From Thiobacillus denitrificans (lineage in GTDB: Bacteria; Pseudomonadota; Gammaproteobacteria; Burkholderiales; Thiobacillaceae): DNA of 64,000 nt. The notes below the pieces were generated by a model, which was not told the DNA's origin, made no database searches, and saw nothing but the letters and a program-made list of their open reading frames with translations. The translations under genes were made by a program, and so were the position numbers. The stretch is from NCBI GenBank assembly GCA_020723405.1, contig DYIY01000007.1, positions 124,001-188,000 of the forward strand, given 5' to 3'. The number at the start of each line of letters is the position of its first letter. Position 1 is the first letter of the stretch. Positions 7,926 through 19,382 of the stretch are shown one piece after another.

Positions 7926-10025
7926 TCACCCCCGGTCCCGGGCCAGTTCCCCCACTGCCTCGGCGGGTACCGGCCGCCCGAACAGGTAACCCTGATACAC
8001 GTGGCAGCCCTGGCCGGCCAGGAAATCCCGCTGGGCCTGGGACTCCACCCCTTCCGCCACCACTTTGAGATCCAGGCTGCGGCCCAGGGCGATGATGGCC
8101 ATGGCGATGGCGCAGTCATCGGCGCTGTGGGGAATGTCCCGGACGAAGCCCTGGTCGATCTTGAGCTCCTCCAGGGGCAGACGCTTCAGATAGGCCAGGG
8201 AGGAGTACCCGGTACCGAAGTCGTCCATGGCGAAGGTGACGCCCAGTTCCTTGAGCCGGCCCATGGTCTGGATGGCCTGCTCCACGTCGCTCACCACCAG
8301 GCTTTCGGTGAGTTCCAGCTTGAGGCGGACCGGATCCGCGCCGGTCTCGGCCAGGATGGCGGCCACGTCGCTGACGAAGTCGGGCTGATTGAACTGGCGG
8401 GCGCTGATGTTCACCGCCACGGTCAGGTGCCGGGTGGCCGGGTCGCCGGCCCAGGCCGCCAGTTGCCGGCAGGCGGTTTCCAGCACCCAGCGGCCCATGG
8501 GCAGGATCAGGCCGCTTTCCTCGGCCACCGGAATGAAGGTGGCCGGTGAGACGCTGCCGTCATCCGGGGCATGCCAGCGCAACAGGGCCTCAACGCCCAC
8601 CAGCGCGCCGCTCCCGTCCACCTGGGGCTGGTAGAGCAGACGCAGATGCTGCTCGGCCAGGGCCCGGCGCAGGCCCTCTTCGATGCGGGCATGGGCGTCG
8701 ATGGCGGCCTGCATGGCCGGGTTGAAGAAACGGATGGTGTTGCGGCCCGCCGCCTTGGATTGGTACAGCGCCAGGTCCGCCTGTTTGAGCAGGCTTTCCG
8801 TGCCCTGGACGTGCCCCTGGAAGAGGGTGATGCCGATGCTCACGGAACTGTAGCGGGTGCGGCCATGGATTTCGTAGGGCAGGCACAGGGCCTGGCGGAG
8901 CTTTTCCGCGACGGCCTCGGCATGATTGCCGGCGGTCAGTTCGTCGCTGTCCAGATTCTCCAGGAGGATCACGAACTCGTCCCCCCCCAGGCGGGCGGCC
9001 GTGTCGCTCAGGCGCAGCACCCGTCCCAGGCGACGGGCCACTTCCACCAACAACTGATCGCCCACGTCGTGGCCATCCGTGTCGTTGAGGGTCTTGAAGT
9101 TGTCCAGATCCAGGAACATGAGGGCGCAGTAAGCCGTGCCCCGGGCGCAGCCGGCCACCGCCTGGCCCAGCCGATCCTGGAGAAGGCGCCGGTTGGGCAG
9201 GCCGGTGAGGGGATCGTAGAAGGCCAGTTGCATGATCTTGCTCCTGGCTTCCCGGGGTTCGCTGATGTCGGAGAACACGCCCAGGTAGTGGGCAACCTGC
9301 CCCGACTCGTCACGGATGGCGGTGACGGACAGCCATTCGGCGTACACGGCCCCATCCTTGCGCCGGTTCCACACCACGCCCTCCCAATGGCCCTCCCGCC
9401 CGATGGCGTCCCACATGGCCCGGTAGAAGGCCGGGGACTGGCGGCCCGACTTGAGCATGGCCGGCGTGTTGCCCACCGCTTCCGCCGCGGCATAGCCGGT
9501 GACCCGGGTGAAGGCTTCGTTGACCCGCAGGATGACCTTGTTCGCGTCGGTGACGATGATGCCTTCGTGGGATTGGAAGGCCACGGCGGCGATACGCAGT
9601 TCCGCCTCCATCCGCTTCAATTCGGTGATGTCCCGGGCAATGCCGTAGAGCCCCAGTATCTCGCCCCCGGAATCCCGCAGGGGCCCCTTGGCGGTCAGGA
9701 AGATCCGCTCGCCATCGGCGGTTGTCAGGCTTTCCACGTAGCTGACCTGACGCTGCCCGGTGAGCACCAGGCTGTCGTGGCGGGCGATGTTGTCCGCCTC
9801 CCCCGTCGAGAAGAGCAGACGGTCGTCCTGCTGGAGCACCTCATCCGCCTCGCGCCCCGCCTGACGGCAGGATTCCCGGTTGTAGAACAGATAGCGGCCC
9901 GCCCGGTCCTTGGCGAATATGGCATCGGGCGCATCGTTGACGATGGCCGCGAACAGGCATGTGGAACACGCCTCGCCGGTGGGCTCGGGCGGCGTCGCCG
10001 GGGGTAGGAAGCCGATTCTCACCAT
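7926..10025 (-). CDS. PAS-PAS-GGDEF-EAL cyclic-di-GMP signalling protein
   Basis: A 699-residue cytosolic protein able in principle to make and degrade cyclic di-GMP. Domain order: PAS 1 (about 25-140), PAS 2 (about 145-262), GGDEF (about 265-430) and EAL (about 440-695). The diguanylate cyclase site is intact (ARLGGDEFVILLE). The phosphodiesterase residues are also present: VEALLRW (EAL), KLELTESLV, MDDFGTGYSSLAYL and AEGVES. No membrane segments are seen, so it senses an internal cue, perhaps redox or a small ligand through PAS. A Cys-rich CSTC lies just before PAS 1. The start ATG has GGAGGAG nine bases upstream. It lies 27 bases downstream of a PAS-containing chemoreceptor gene and may be co-transcribed with it. 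Which activity dominates cannot be read from sequence. Confidence 0.95.
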   Translation of the reverse strand: MVRIGFLPPATPPEPTGEACSTCLFAAIVNDAPDAIFAKDRAGRYLFYNRESCRQAGREADEVLQQDDRLLFSTGEADNIARHDSLVLTGQRQVSYVESLTTADGERIFLTAKGPLRDSGGEILGLYGIARDITELKRMEAELRIAAVAFQSHEGIIVTDANKVILRVNEAFTRVTGYAAAEAVGNTPAMLKSGRQSPAFYRAMWDAIGREGHWEGVVWNRRKDGAVYAEWLSVTAIRDESGQVAHYLGVFSDISEPREARSKIMQLAFYDPLTGLPNRRLLQDRLGQAVAGCARGTAYCALMFLDLDNFKTLNDTDGHDVGDQLLVEVARRLGRVLRLSDTAARLGGDEFVILLENLDSDELTAGNHAEAVAEKLRQALCLPYEIHGRTRYSSVSIGITLFQGHVQGTESLLKQADLALYQSKAAGRNTIRFFNPAMQAAIDAHARIEEGLRRALAEQHLRLLYQPQVDGSGALVGVEALLRWHAPDDGSVSPATFIPVAEESGLILPMGRWVLETACRQLAAWAGDPATRHLTVAVNISARQFNQPDFVSDVAAILAETGADPVRLKLELTESLVVSDVEQAIQTMGRLKELGVTFAMDDFGTGYSSLAYLKRLPLEELKIDQGFVRDIPHSADDCAIAMAIIALGRSLDLKVVAEGVESQAQRDFLAGQGCHVYQGYLFGRPVPAEAVGELARDRG

Positions 10026-10052
10026 GATGTCCGCGCTCCTCCCGGGTGAGTG

Positions 10053-11693
10053 TCAGACCTTGAAGCGGGCCGCATCGCCTTGCAGACGGCCCGCCATTTC
10101 CGCCAGGCCCCGGGCCGCCTGGGAGGTTTGTCCGGCGGCGGCGCTGTTGGCCTCGCTGCGCTGGGCGATCTGCTCCACGCTGCGGGCGATCTCCTGCATG
10201 GCCGCACCCTGTTCCTTCAGAGCCAGGGCGATGTCGTCGATGGCCCGGCCCACCCTGCCCGCCCCGTCCTGGATGCGGGCAATGGAATCGCCGGCCGCGT
10301 GGGCGGACTGCACCCCCGTGCCCACCCGTTCCACGCTGGCCCGCATCTCCGCCGTGGCCCGGCGGGCGCCGTCCTGGATGCGGCCGATCATCTCGCCGAT
10401 CTGACTGGTGGAATTGGCGGTGCGTTCAGCCAGTTTGCGCACCTCGTCGGCCACCACGGCGAAGCCCCGGCCCTGCTCCCCGGCCCGGGCGGCTTCGATG
10501 GCCGCGTTCAAGGCCAACAGGTTGGTCTGGTCGGCGATGTCCCGGATCACGCTGACGATGGTGCTGATTTCCGCCGAGTAGGATTCGAGTTCCTGGATGG
10601 CCGAGGCGGAACCACTGACCGCTTCGGCAATGTGCTGCATCTCCCCGGCGGCCTGGTGGACCACTTCACCGCCCTGGCGGGAGGCGTCGCCGGATTCCAG
10701 GGCGATGCGCTGGGCCGTGTCGGCGTGCTGGCCCACCTGGTCGATGGAGACCGACATTTCCTCCACCGTGGCCGCCATGGATGACGCCGCGTTGGACTGG
10801 TCCTGGGCGGAGCGGGCGGTCTGCTCGGCGGACTGATTGAGTTCGGCCGACGCCACGGCCACCCCCCGGGCGTTCTGGCGGATGGAATAGACGATCTCGA
10901 ACAGGTTGTCCCGGGTGCGGGTGAGTTCGGTCACCAGGGCGCCCATCTCGTCCCGGGTGGCCAGGGGCAGGGCCCGGGTCAGATCGCCCCGGGCCATGTC
11001 CCGGGCCGCCTCGGTCACCTGGGCCAGGGGGGTAAGCACACTGTGGCTGAGCCAGGCGGCCATGGCCAGGAACAATGCGCTGCCTGACAGGACCAGACCG
11101 GGCAGCAGGTTGGCGTCCATCTGGCCCGTCAGGGCCATCAGTTGGGCCTTGGCCCCGATTCCGGCCAGGATCGCGATGCCCAGGCCGGCCGTCGCCCACA
11201 TGCGCCGGCGGATGGACAGGTTCGCCAGCCAGCGGCGCAGGCTGCCCGGCAGCCCCGGCCGGATCAGTTGCCCATCAAGCAAGCGGTAGGGGCTGCGTTT
11301 TTCCCGCATTTCCCGGTACAGGGCTTCGGCCGCCTGGGTCTCCTGGGCGGAGGGCCGCTGCCGGACCGACATGTAGCCCCCGTCGGCCTGGGGCGTGACA
11401 CTGGCCCGCACCCAGTAATGGTCGCCGTTCCTGCGCCGGTTCTTCACCAGTCCGCTCCAGGGCCGGCCGGCCTGGATGGTGGCCCACAGGTCGCGGAAGG
11501 CTTCTTCCGGCATATCCGGATGACGGACGATGTTGTGGGCCTTGCCCAGCAATTCTTCCTCCGGGAAGCCGCTGGATTCGATGAAATCCGCATTGACCCA
11601 GGTGATGCGCCCCTTGGCGTCGGTCTTGGAAATGATGGCGACCCCCTCCTTCAATACGTATTCCTGCTGGGTGACCGGCTGGTTGTTCTTCAC
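10053..11693 (-). CDS. Aer-like methyl-accepting chemotaxis protein with N-terminal PAS domain
   Basis: A 546-residue chemoreceptor. An Aer-type PAS domain occupies about residues 10-120 ([55 protein letters not shown]). Two adjacent membrane segments (about 165-215) have almost no periplasmic loop. HAMP follows, then the methyl-accepting signalling hairpin with the tip [29 protein letters not shown]. This layout signals oxygen or energy state from inside the cell to CheA/CheW. I place the start at GTG 11693 because AGGAG lies ideally upstream; a TTG five codons earlier overlaps that site. A sigma-28 promoter is readable upstream, as expected for a flagellar-regulon receptor. A PAS-GGDEF-EAL gene follows. 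Confidence 0.94.
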   Translation of the reverse strand: MKNNQPVTQQEYVLKEGVAIISKTDAKGRITWVNADFIESSGFPEEELLGKAHNIVRHPDMPEEAFRDLWATIQAGRPWSGLVKNRRRNGDHYWVRASVTPQADGGYMSVRQRPSAQETQAAEALYREMREKRSPYRLLDGQLIRPGLPGSLRRWLANLSIRRRMWATAGLGIAILAGIGAKAQLMALTGQMDANLLPGLVLSGSALFLAMAAWLSHSVLTPLAQVTEAARDMARGDLTRALPLATRDEMGALVTELTRTRDNLFEIVYSIRQNARGVAVASAELNQSAEQTARSAQDQSNAASSMAATVEEMSVSIDQVGQHADTAQRIALESGDASRQGGEVVHQAAGEMQHIAEAVSGSASAIQELESYSAEISTIVSVIRDIADQTNLLALNAAIEAARAGEQGRGFAVVADEVRKLAERTANSTSQIGEMIGRIQDGARRATAEMRASVERVGTGVQSAHAAGDSIARIQDGAGRVGRAIDDIALALKEQGAAMQEIARSVEQIAQRSEANSAAAGQTSQAARGLAEMAGRLQGDAARFKV

Positions 11694-11761
11694 GCTGAGT
11701 CTCCTCAATTGGCTGGGTTGCAGGTCCGTGGACCTTATTTATGCGTTCTGTTCAGGGTTAT

Positions 11762-11788
11762 TTATCGGACTAAATTAGTAGGACTTTA
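11762..11788 (-). promoter_or_regulatory. Sigma-28 (FliA) promoter of the chemoreceptor gene
   Basis: On the minus strand TAAAGTCC (11781-11788), exactly 11 bases, then TCCGATAA (11762-11769). The enterobacterial FliA consensus is TAAAGTTT-N11-GCCGATAA, so 13 of 16 positions match with the exact spacing. Transcription would start near 11755, leaving a leader of about 60 bases before the GTG. Confidence 0.75.
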
Positions 11789-11864
11789 ATGTCCGTTTTG
11801 CTTAGGGGTATTTCCCGCCAATTCAGGGGTTTGCCTTGTCCCGATGCCCGGGATCTGGCTCTGC

Positions 11865-12830
11865 TCAACGGACTTCGATCAAATTCCCGAAGTAGCCCAG
11901 CACCCGTTCGGGCAGCCAGGCGAAACCACCGGGGAAGGGCCCGCTGACGAATCCCACGTGGCCGCCGCTATCCGGGAACTCCAGTTGCACCCGGTCCGAT
12001 ACCTGGGCCTGGGTGGGCAGCACGTCCCCCGGCATGAAGGGATCATTGCGCGCGTTGATGAGCAGGGTGGGCACCCGGATGGCGCCCAGCACCGGCTTGC
12101 TGGCCGCCCGGGCCCAGTAATCGTCCGCGTCCCGGTAGCCATGCAGGGGGGCGGTCACCAGGGTGTCGAAGTCCTTGATGCTGTCCAGGGCCTCCACCGC
12201 AGCCCGGTCGTAGAGCAGGGGATACCGGTCCAGCTTGTCCAGGGCCTTGCGTTTCAGGGTCTTCAGGAAGCGGGCGGTATAGACCCGGCTGAATCCCTGG
12301 TCCAGGGTGGCGCCGGCCACGGGCAGGTCCAGGGGGGCCGAAACGGCGGCCGCGCCGGAAAGCAGCCCTGTCGCCGCCTCGCCGTTTTCCCCCAGCCAGC
12401 GCAGCAGGGCATTGCCGCCCAGGGAGAAGCCCAGGGCGTACAGGGGACCACCCGCCTCCCGGGCCAGACGGCGCAGGATCATGTCCACCTCGGCGCTGTC
12501 CCCGGAGTGGTAGGCCCGGGGCAGACGGTTCATCTCTCCGGAACAGCCGCGGAAATGGGGCACCACGCCACGCCAGCCGCGCCGCTGCACTTCCGCCATG
12601 AAGTAGCGGGCATAGTGGCTGTCGGAACTGCCCTCCAGGCCATGGAACAGCACCAGCAAGGGGGCATCGGGGGCGCCATCGATCCAGTCCAGATCCAGGA
12701 AGTCCCCGTCGTGCAGTTCCCAGCGCTGGCGCCGGTAATCCACCCGGGGCCGGGCCAGGGTGACGGCCCAGAGGGTTTGCAGGTCGCCACCGGGCAGCCA
12801 GAGTGGAGCTTGATAGTTCGAGGCTTGCAT
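11865..12830 (-). CDS. YheT-family alpha/beta hydrolase
   Basis: A 321-residue alpha/beta hydrolase of the YheT/ABHD1-3-like group (putative carboxylesterase). Starting at ATG 12830, the protein opens with the family pattern YQAPLWLPGGDLQTLW. The oxyanion region LLVLFHGLEGSSDSHY is at about 58-73, the nucleophile elbow GFSLGG has Ser136, a later NARNDPFMPGD supplies the acid, and SGGHVGFVSG supplies the histidine. Substrates of this family are poorly known; some relatives act on esters or polyhydroxybutyrate-related compounds. The upstream in-frame extension to 12908 lacks family similarity and was not used. It is divergent from the cytochrome-globin gene across 212 bases in which I find no convincing promoter or operator. 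Confidence 0.9.
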   Translation of the reverse strand: MQASNYQAPLWLPGGDLQTLWAVTLARPRVDYRRQRWELHDGDFLDLDWIDGAPDAPLLVLFHGLEGSSDSHYARYFMAEVQRRGWRGVVPHFRGCSGEMNRLPRAYHSGDSAEVDMILRRLAREAGGPLYALGFSLGGNALLRWLGENGEAATGLLSGAAAVSAPLDLPVAGATLDQGFSRVYTARFLKTLKRKALDKLDRYPLLYDRAAVEALDSIKDFDTLVTAPLHGYRDADDYWARAASKPVLGAIRVPTLLINARNDPFMPGDVLPTQAQVSDRVQLEFPDSGGHVGFVSGPFPGGFAWLPERVLGYFGNLIEVR

Positions 12831-13042
12831 GGGGATTGGCTGTTGGGTCTGCAGATCGACGAAGTCCACGCCATTATCAGCCACCGGCCAGGCAGCCAGG
12901 AAAACCATAAATAGATTGTTTTGCCTAGTTGTTTTCCTTAGATGCTATGAATGAAGTAGTCATGGACAGCGCATTCTTCATAGTGGTTGCATGTCCCCTT
13001 CATTGCGGTGCCGCGCTGCCCTCTCCACGCAAGGAGCGCATC

Positions 13043-13714
13043 ATGAAAGCGAAAAGACTGCTCACCGGCGCCGTGCTTGGCGCCCTGGCCCTGCTGGCCG
13101 CCACCGCAGCGTCCGCCACCGGCAACGCCCAGGCCGGATCGGCAAAATCCATGTTCTGCGCCGGCTGCCACGGCGTGGACGGCAACGTGGCCTACATCAG
13201 CGCCCGGCTGGCCGGGCAATCCACCCAGCGATTCCATGACGGGCTGCTGGCCTTCAAGGCCGGCCGGCGCTTCCACCCGGTGATGAACATCCTGTCGGTA
13301 GGCCTCACCGAACAGGATACCCAGGACATGGCCATGTTCTACGCCGGGCAAAAGCCCCTGGAATTGAAGGATGCCAGCCTGTTCTGGCGTCTGGGCGGCC
13401 ATGACGCCATCGGCGCAGCGGTGGATGAAACCATCAAGCTGTCCAGGGCCGACCCGCGTCTGGCCGGCCGTCTGTCGGGGGGCTGCGCGACCAAGCTCAA
13501 GGAACAGCTCTGCGCCGCCACCGGCGGACCCTGCAATTACACGGGCCGGGACATGAAGAGCGCCCACGCCGGCCTGGCCGTCACCGAGGCCGAGTTCGGC
13601 GCCGTGGGAGAGAACCTGGTGAAGGTGTTGGATGCCTTCAAGGTGCCGGACCGGGAGAAAAGCGAGTTGCTGGGGCTGATCATGCCCTTCAAGGGGCAGA
13701 TCGTCGGCCAGTGA
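13043..13714 (+). CDS. Secreted cytochrome c-truncated hemoglobin fusion protein
   Basis: A 223-residue two-domain haem protein. Residues 1-26 form a signal peptide ([25 protein letters not shown]). Residues 27-106 are a class I cytochrome c with covalent haem motif CAGCH (Cys39, Cys42, His43) and a likely axial Met81 ([11 protein letters not shown]). Residues about 112-223 match group 1 truncated hemoglobins: [17 protein letters not shown], then [19 protein letters not shown] with proximal His175, then [23 protein letters not shown]. The B9-B10 positions, usually Phe-Tyr, read Thr-Ile (130-131), and the E-helix start is about four residues short, so the distal pocket is unusual. A periplasmic electron-transfer partner fused to an O2/NO-binding globin suggests NO or O2 chemistry or sensing; that role is inference. 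ATG 13043 has AAGGAG at 13031-13036. Confidence 0.88.
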   Translation: MKAKRLLTGAVLGALALLAATAASATGNAQAGSAKSMFCAGCHGVDGNVAYISARLAGQSTQRFHDGLLAFKAGRRFHPVMNILSVGLTEQDTQDMAMFYAGQKPLELKDASLFWRLGGHDAIGAAVDETIKLSRADPRLAGRLSGGCATKLKEQLCAATGGPCNYTGRDMKSAHAGLAVTEAEFGAVGENLVKVLDAFKVPDREKSELLGLIMPFKGQIVGQ

Positions 13715-13763
13715 TCCGGCCTGATTCCGATGGGGGTGCCGCCGGGGAGGGGGTGGCGCGGGT

Positions 13764-13792
13764 TTGGGCAGCCCGGGTGAGTTGCGTATAGT
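13764..13792 (+). promoter_or_regulatory. Sigma-70 promoter of uvrA
   Basis: TTGGGC (13764-13769), 17 bases, TATAGT (13787-13792), placing the transcription start near 13799, about 22 bases before the uvrA ATG. No CTGT-N8-ACAG LexA box is seen in the 106-base gap, so SOS control is not supported here. Confidence 0.55.
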
Positions 13793-13820
13793 TGGCCGTT
13801 TTCCGGTTCTGCCTGCCATC

Positions 13821-16637
<2,817 letters not shown>

Positions 16638-16639
16638 GG

Positions 16640-16804
16640 ATGCCCAAGAGCATCATCATCGCGGGACCGAATGGCGCGAAAAAAGCCACCTTCGCCCGGA
16701 TGCGGCTGCGGCGCGGGCGGGACGCCCTAAGCACCAAGATGTCCCGCCAACTCCCCACACCGACCAATTACCGGCCTGGAATGACGGGCATCGCCGGGTT
16801 ATAG
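16640..16804 (+). pseudogene. Zeta-toxin-like P-loop ATPase, N-terminal remnant A
   Basis: The ATG lies two bases after the uvrA stop and opens a 54-codon frame beginning MPKSIIIAGPNGAKKATFAR. Intact zeta-like kinases/ATPases commonly begin MPKxIIIAGPNGAGKTTFAR, so the P-loop Gly is replaced by Lys and the Thr by Ala, and similarity ends after about 20 residues. The remaining codons look random. I read this as the decayed start of a lost P-loop gene; a similar scrap follows the second uvrA copy. Confidence 0.6.
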
Positions 16805-16813
16805 AGACACCAG

Positions 16814-17101
16814 CTATTCAGATTTGTTCGGCCAGTTACGGGCGGTATGAATGACGGCAAAAACATCTATTGCGGCTTCCTTCACACGATAAGCCGCGTA
16901 GTAGGGAAGCCGAGGAATGACCATCTCACGCGTACCCTCCAGATGACCCCGACGTCCCATTTCCGGGTTGTCTCGCAGTTGTTCCACGCTATTTCGGATG
17001 GCCTGGATGACCCGTTTGGCCGCTTCCCGGTTGTCCTTGGCGATGTAGTCGCCAATCTCGGTCAGATGCGCAAGCGCGGCGGGGGTGTAGCGCACCCGCA
17101 T
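16814..17101 (-). CDS. ParE/RelE-superfamily toxin
   Basis: A 95-residue small basic protein with the RelE/ParE fold pattern: MRVRYTPAALAHLTEIGDYIA at the N-terminus, the central PEMGRRGHLEGTREMVIPRLPYYAAYRV, and the C-terminal VFAVIHTARNWP. The sequence is nearer to ParE (gyrase-poisoning) than to ribosome-dependent RelE, but the target cannot be proven. It starts three bases after the antitoxin stop, so the pair is translationally coupled with the antitoxin first, as in parDE. The pair runs against uvrA and lies between two copies of the uvrA 3' end. Local base composition is less GC-rich than the neighbours, which suggests acquisition. Confidence 0.88.
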   Translation of the reverse strand: MRVRYTPAALAHLTEIGDYIAKDNREAAKRVIQAIRNSVEQLRDNPEMGRRGHLEGTREMVIPRLPYYAAYRVKEAAIDVFAVIHTARNWPNKSE

Positions 17102-17104
17102 GGT

Positions 17105-17335
17105 TCAGTCGGCGTAACGCGCGAAGAAAGCTTCCATTTCTTCATCCGGGACAAATTCGCCCCTGTCCGCCTGAGCCAAACCCTCACGCAGCCGGGCGAT
17201 GGCCCAGCGTTCGTGGGTCAGATATGCGGCCAGCGCTTCGTTCAGCATGTCCGCTTCGCGCCTCTGAGTCTCGATCGCCAAGTCGTGGAGACCTGCGCGA
17301 ATCTCGGGGCGGATTTCCAGTGAGTCGGTTCGCAT
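17105..17335 (-). CDS. ParD/CopG-like antitoxin
   Basis: A 76-residue protein starting MRTDSLEIRPEIRAGL. The short beta-strand followed by two helices (EIRAGLHDLAIETQRREADMLNEALAAYL) fits a ribbon-helix-helix DNA-binding domain, and the acidic C-terminal tail (DRGEFVPDEEMEAFFARYAD) would wrap the toxin. ATG 17335 has GAGGAAC upstream and is preferred over the longer frame, which would run back into the uvrA repeat. As in other ParDE systems it should neutralise the toxin and repress its own promoter; a candidate -35/-10 (TTGTTC-N16-TATCAA) lies just upstream. Confidence 0.82.
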   Translation of the reverse strand: MRTDSLEIRPEIRAGLHDLAIETQRREADMLNEALAAYLTHERWAIARLREGLAQADRGEFVPDEEMEAFFARYAD

Positions 17336-17426
17336 ACCAAGTTCCTCATATTTGATAGGCGATGTTACCGCCAGAACAATGGCATCTGTAACCCAGATTA
17401 CCTGACCAACAAGATGACTAGCCAGC

Positions 17427-18224
<798 letters not shown>

Positions 18225-18226
18225 GC

Positions 18227-18288
18227 ATGGAGAAGATCATCATCGGGGCCCGAACGGCGCCGGGCGCTGCGGGTATCCCAAACTGTGA
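18227..18288 (+). pseudogene. Zeta-toxin-like P-loop ATPase, N-terminal remnant B
   Basis: ATG GAG AAG then three ATC codons (MEKIII) starts two bases after the stop of the second uvrA copy. A frameshift then puts GPNGAG in the +2 frame (18247-18264), followed by a stop at 18286. It is the same P-loop gene start as in remnant A but a differently decayed or differently derived copy. The rest of the gap up to 18408 holds nothing recognisable. Confidence 0.5.
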
Positions 18289-18408
18289 GCGCAACTGCCG
18301 CCCCTTGGTCCATGCCTGGGCGATGGAAGACAAGCCTCCCAGTCGTGGGCTGACCGGAATGCGGCTTCTGCCCCTCCCAAGCCCGCAGATTGGCGCTATG
18401 CTTCCCCC

Positions 18409-19299
18409 ATGATTCCAACGAGCATCCGCATGAGCGCCCAGCAACTGGTCCAGGAAGTCGAGCATCTGTTCAGCCTGCCGGACGTGGCCATCCGGCTCAA
18501 CGAACTCATCGAGCAGCCGGACACCTCCACCCAGGATCTGGTCAATGTGGTCCAACTGGACGCCAACATCGCCGCCACCGTGCTGCGCCTGGCCAACAGT
18601 GCCTGGTACGGGCTGCCTTCCCGGGTGGACACCATCTCCCGGGCCATCACCCTGATCGGCCTCCAGGCCCTGCGCGACCTGGTGCTGTCCACCTCGGTGA
18701 TTACCACCTTCAAGGGCATCTCCTCCGAGTTCGTGGACATGATGGATTTCTGGGACAACAGCGTCACCGCCGGGGTGGTGGCGCGCAACCTGGCCCAGCG
18801 TTGCGGCATCCGTTCCACGGAACGCATGTTCCTGGCCGGCCTGCTGCACAAGATCGGCCGTCTGGTTTTCTACACGGCCCGGCCCCTGCAATACCGCCAG
18901 GTACTGGCCGACAAGGACATGGGCGAGGCCGCCGTGCTGGAAGCGGAGCGCCAGGTGTTCGGCTTCACCTATGCGGAGCTGGGTGGTGCCCTGCTGCGGG
19001 CCTGGCGGGTGCCGGCGGCCCTGGACGAGATGGTGGCCAACCAGCTCGACCCCCTCAACGCCCCCAACTACGCCAGGGAATCGGCCATCGTGCATATGGC
19101 CCGGGACATGGCCTTCCACATGGCGCCGGACCTGAAGGCCCGCTATCAACTGGGCGAGTTCAACCTGAATTTCGACGAAGCCGTGTGGACCTCCCTGGAA
19201 CAGCCCCGGGAGATCCTGGCGGAAATCATGCAGGTGTCCCTGATCCAGTCCTTCGAACTCCTGGAGATCGTCAACCCCAAGGGCGCCTCGGTGGCCTGA
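18409..19299 (+). CDS. HDOD-domain protein
   Basis: A 296-residue protein made almost entirely of an HDOD domain (a non-catalytic HD-related output domain found in bacterial signalling). The family pattern is clear: LPDVAIRLNELIEQPDTSTQDLVNVVQLDANIAATVLRLANSAWYG, then VDTISRAITLIGLQALRDLVLSTSV, then FLAGLLHKIGRLVFY. HDOD proteins act in chemotaxis, cyclic-di-GMP or stress signalling, usually by protein contacts. No sensor domain is attached. The start is either ATG 18409 or the ATG seven codons later (MSAQQLVQEVEHLF); neither has a strong ribosome-binding site. It lies directly downstream of the uvrA duplication. Confidence 0.88.
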   Translation: MIPTSIRMSAQQLVQEVEHLFSLPDVAIRLNELIEQPDTSTQDLVNVVQLDANIAATVLRLANSAWYGLPSRVDTISRAITLIGLQALRDLVLSTSVITTFKGISSEFVDMMDFWDNSVTAGVVARNLAQRCGIRSTERMFLAGLLHKIGRLVFYTARPLQYRQVLADKDMGEAAVLEAERQVFGFTYAELGGALLRAWRVPAALDEMVANQLDPLNAPNYARESAIVHMARDMAFHMAPDLKARYQLGEFNLNFDEAVWTSLEQPREILAEIMQVSLIQSFELLEIVNPKGASVA

Positions 19300-19382
19300 T
19301 TGGCCATGTTGCAGCGCCAAGTGCGCCTGGACACGGTCTAATGCGACAATACGCGGCGTAATCAACCCCGCCTGGTCTCCCC

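Noticed and set aside
12945-12983. Inverted repeat (CTATGAA ... TTCATAG) as operator for the cytochrome-globin gene
   Set aside because: Seven-base arms separated by 25 bases; no match to FNR or NsrR sites that I can recognise, and a chance occurrence is likely.
12929-13042. N-terminal extension of the cytochrome-globin protein
   Set aside because: It would bury the signal peptide; the AAGGAG site points to ATG 13043.
13715-13820. LexA/SOS box before uvrA
   Set aside because: No CTGT-N8-ACAG match in the gap; only an ordinary promoter is visible.
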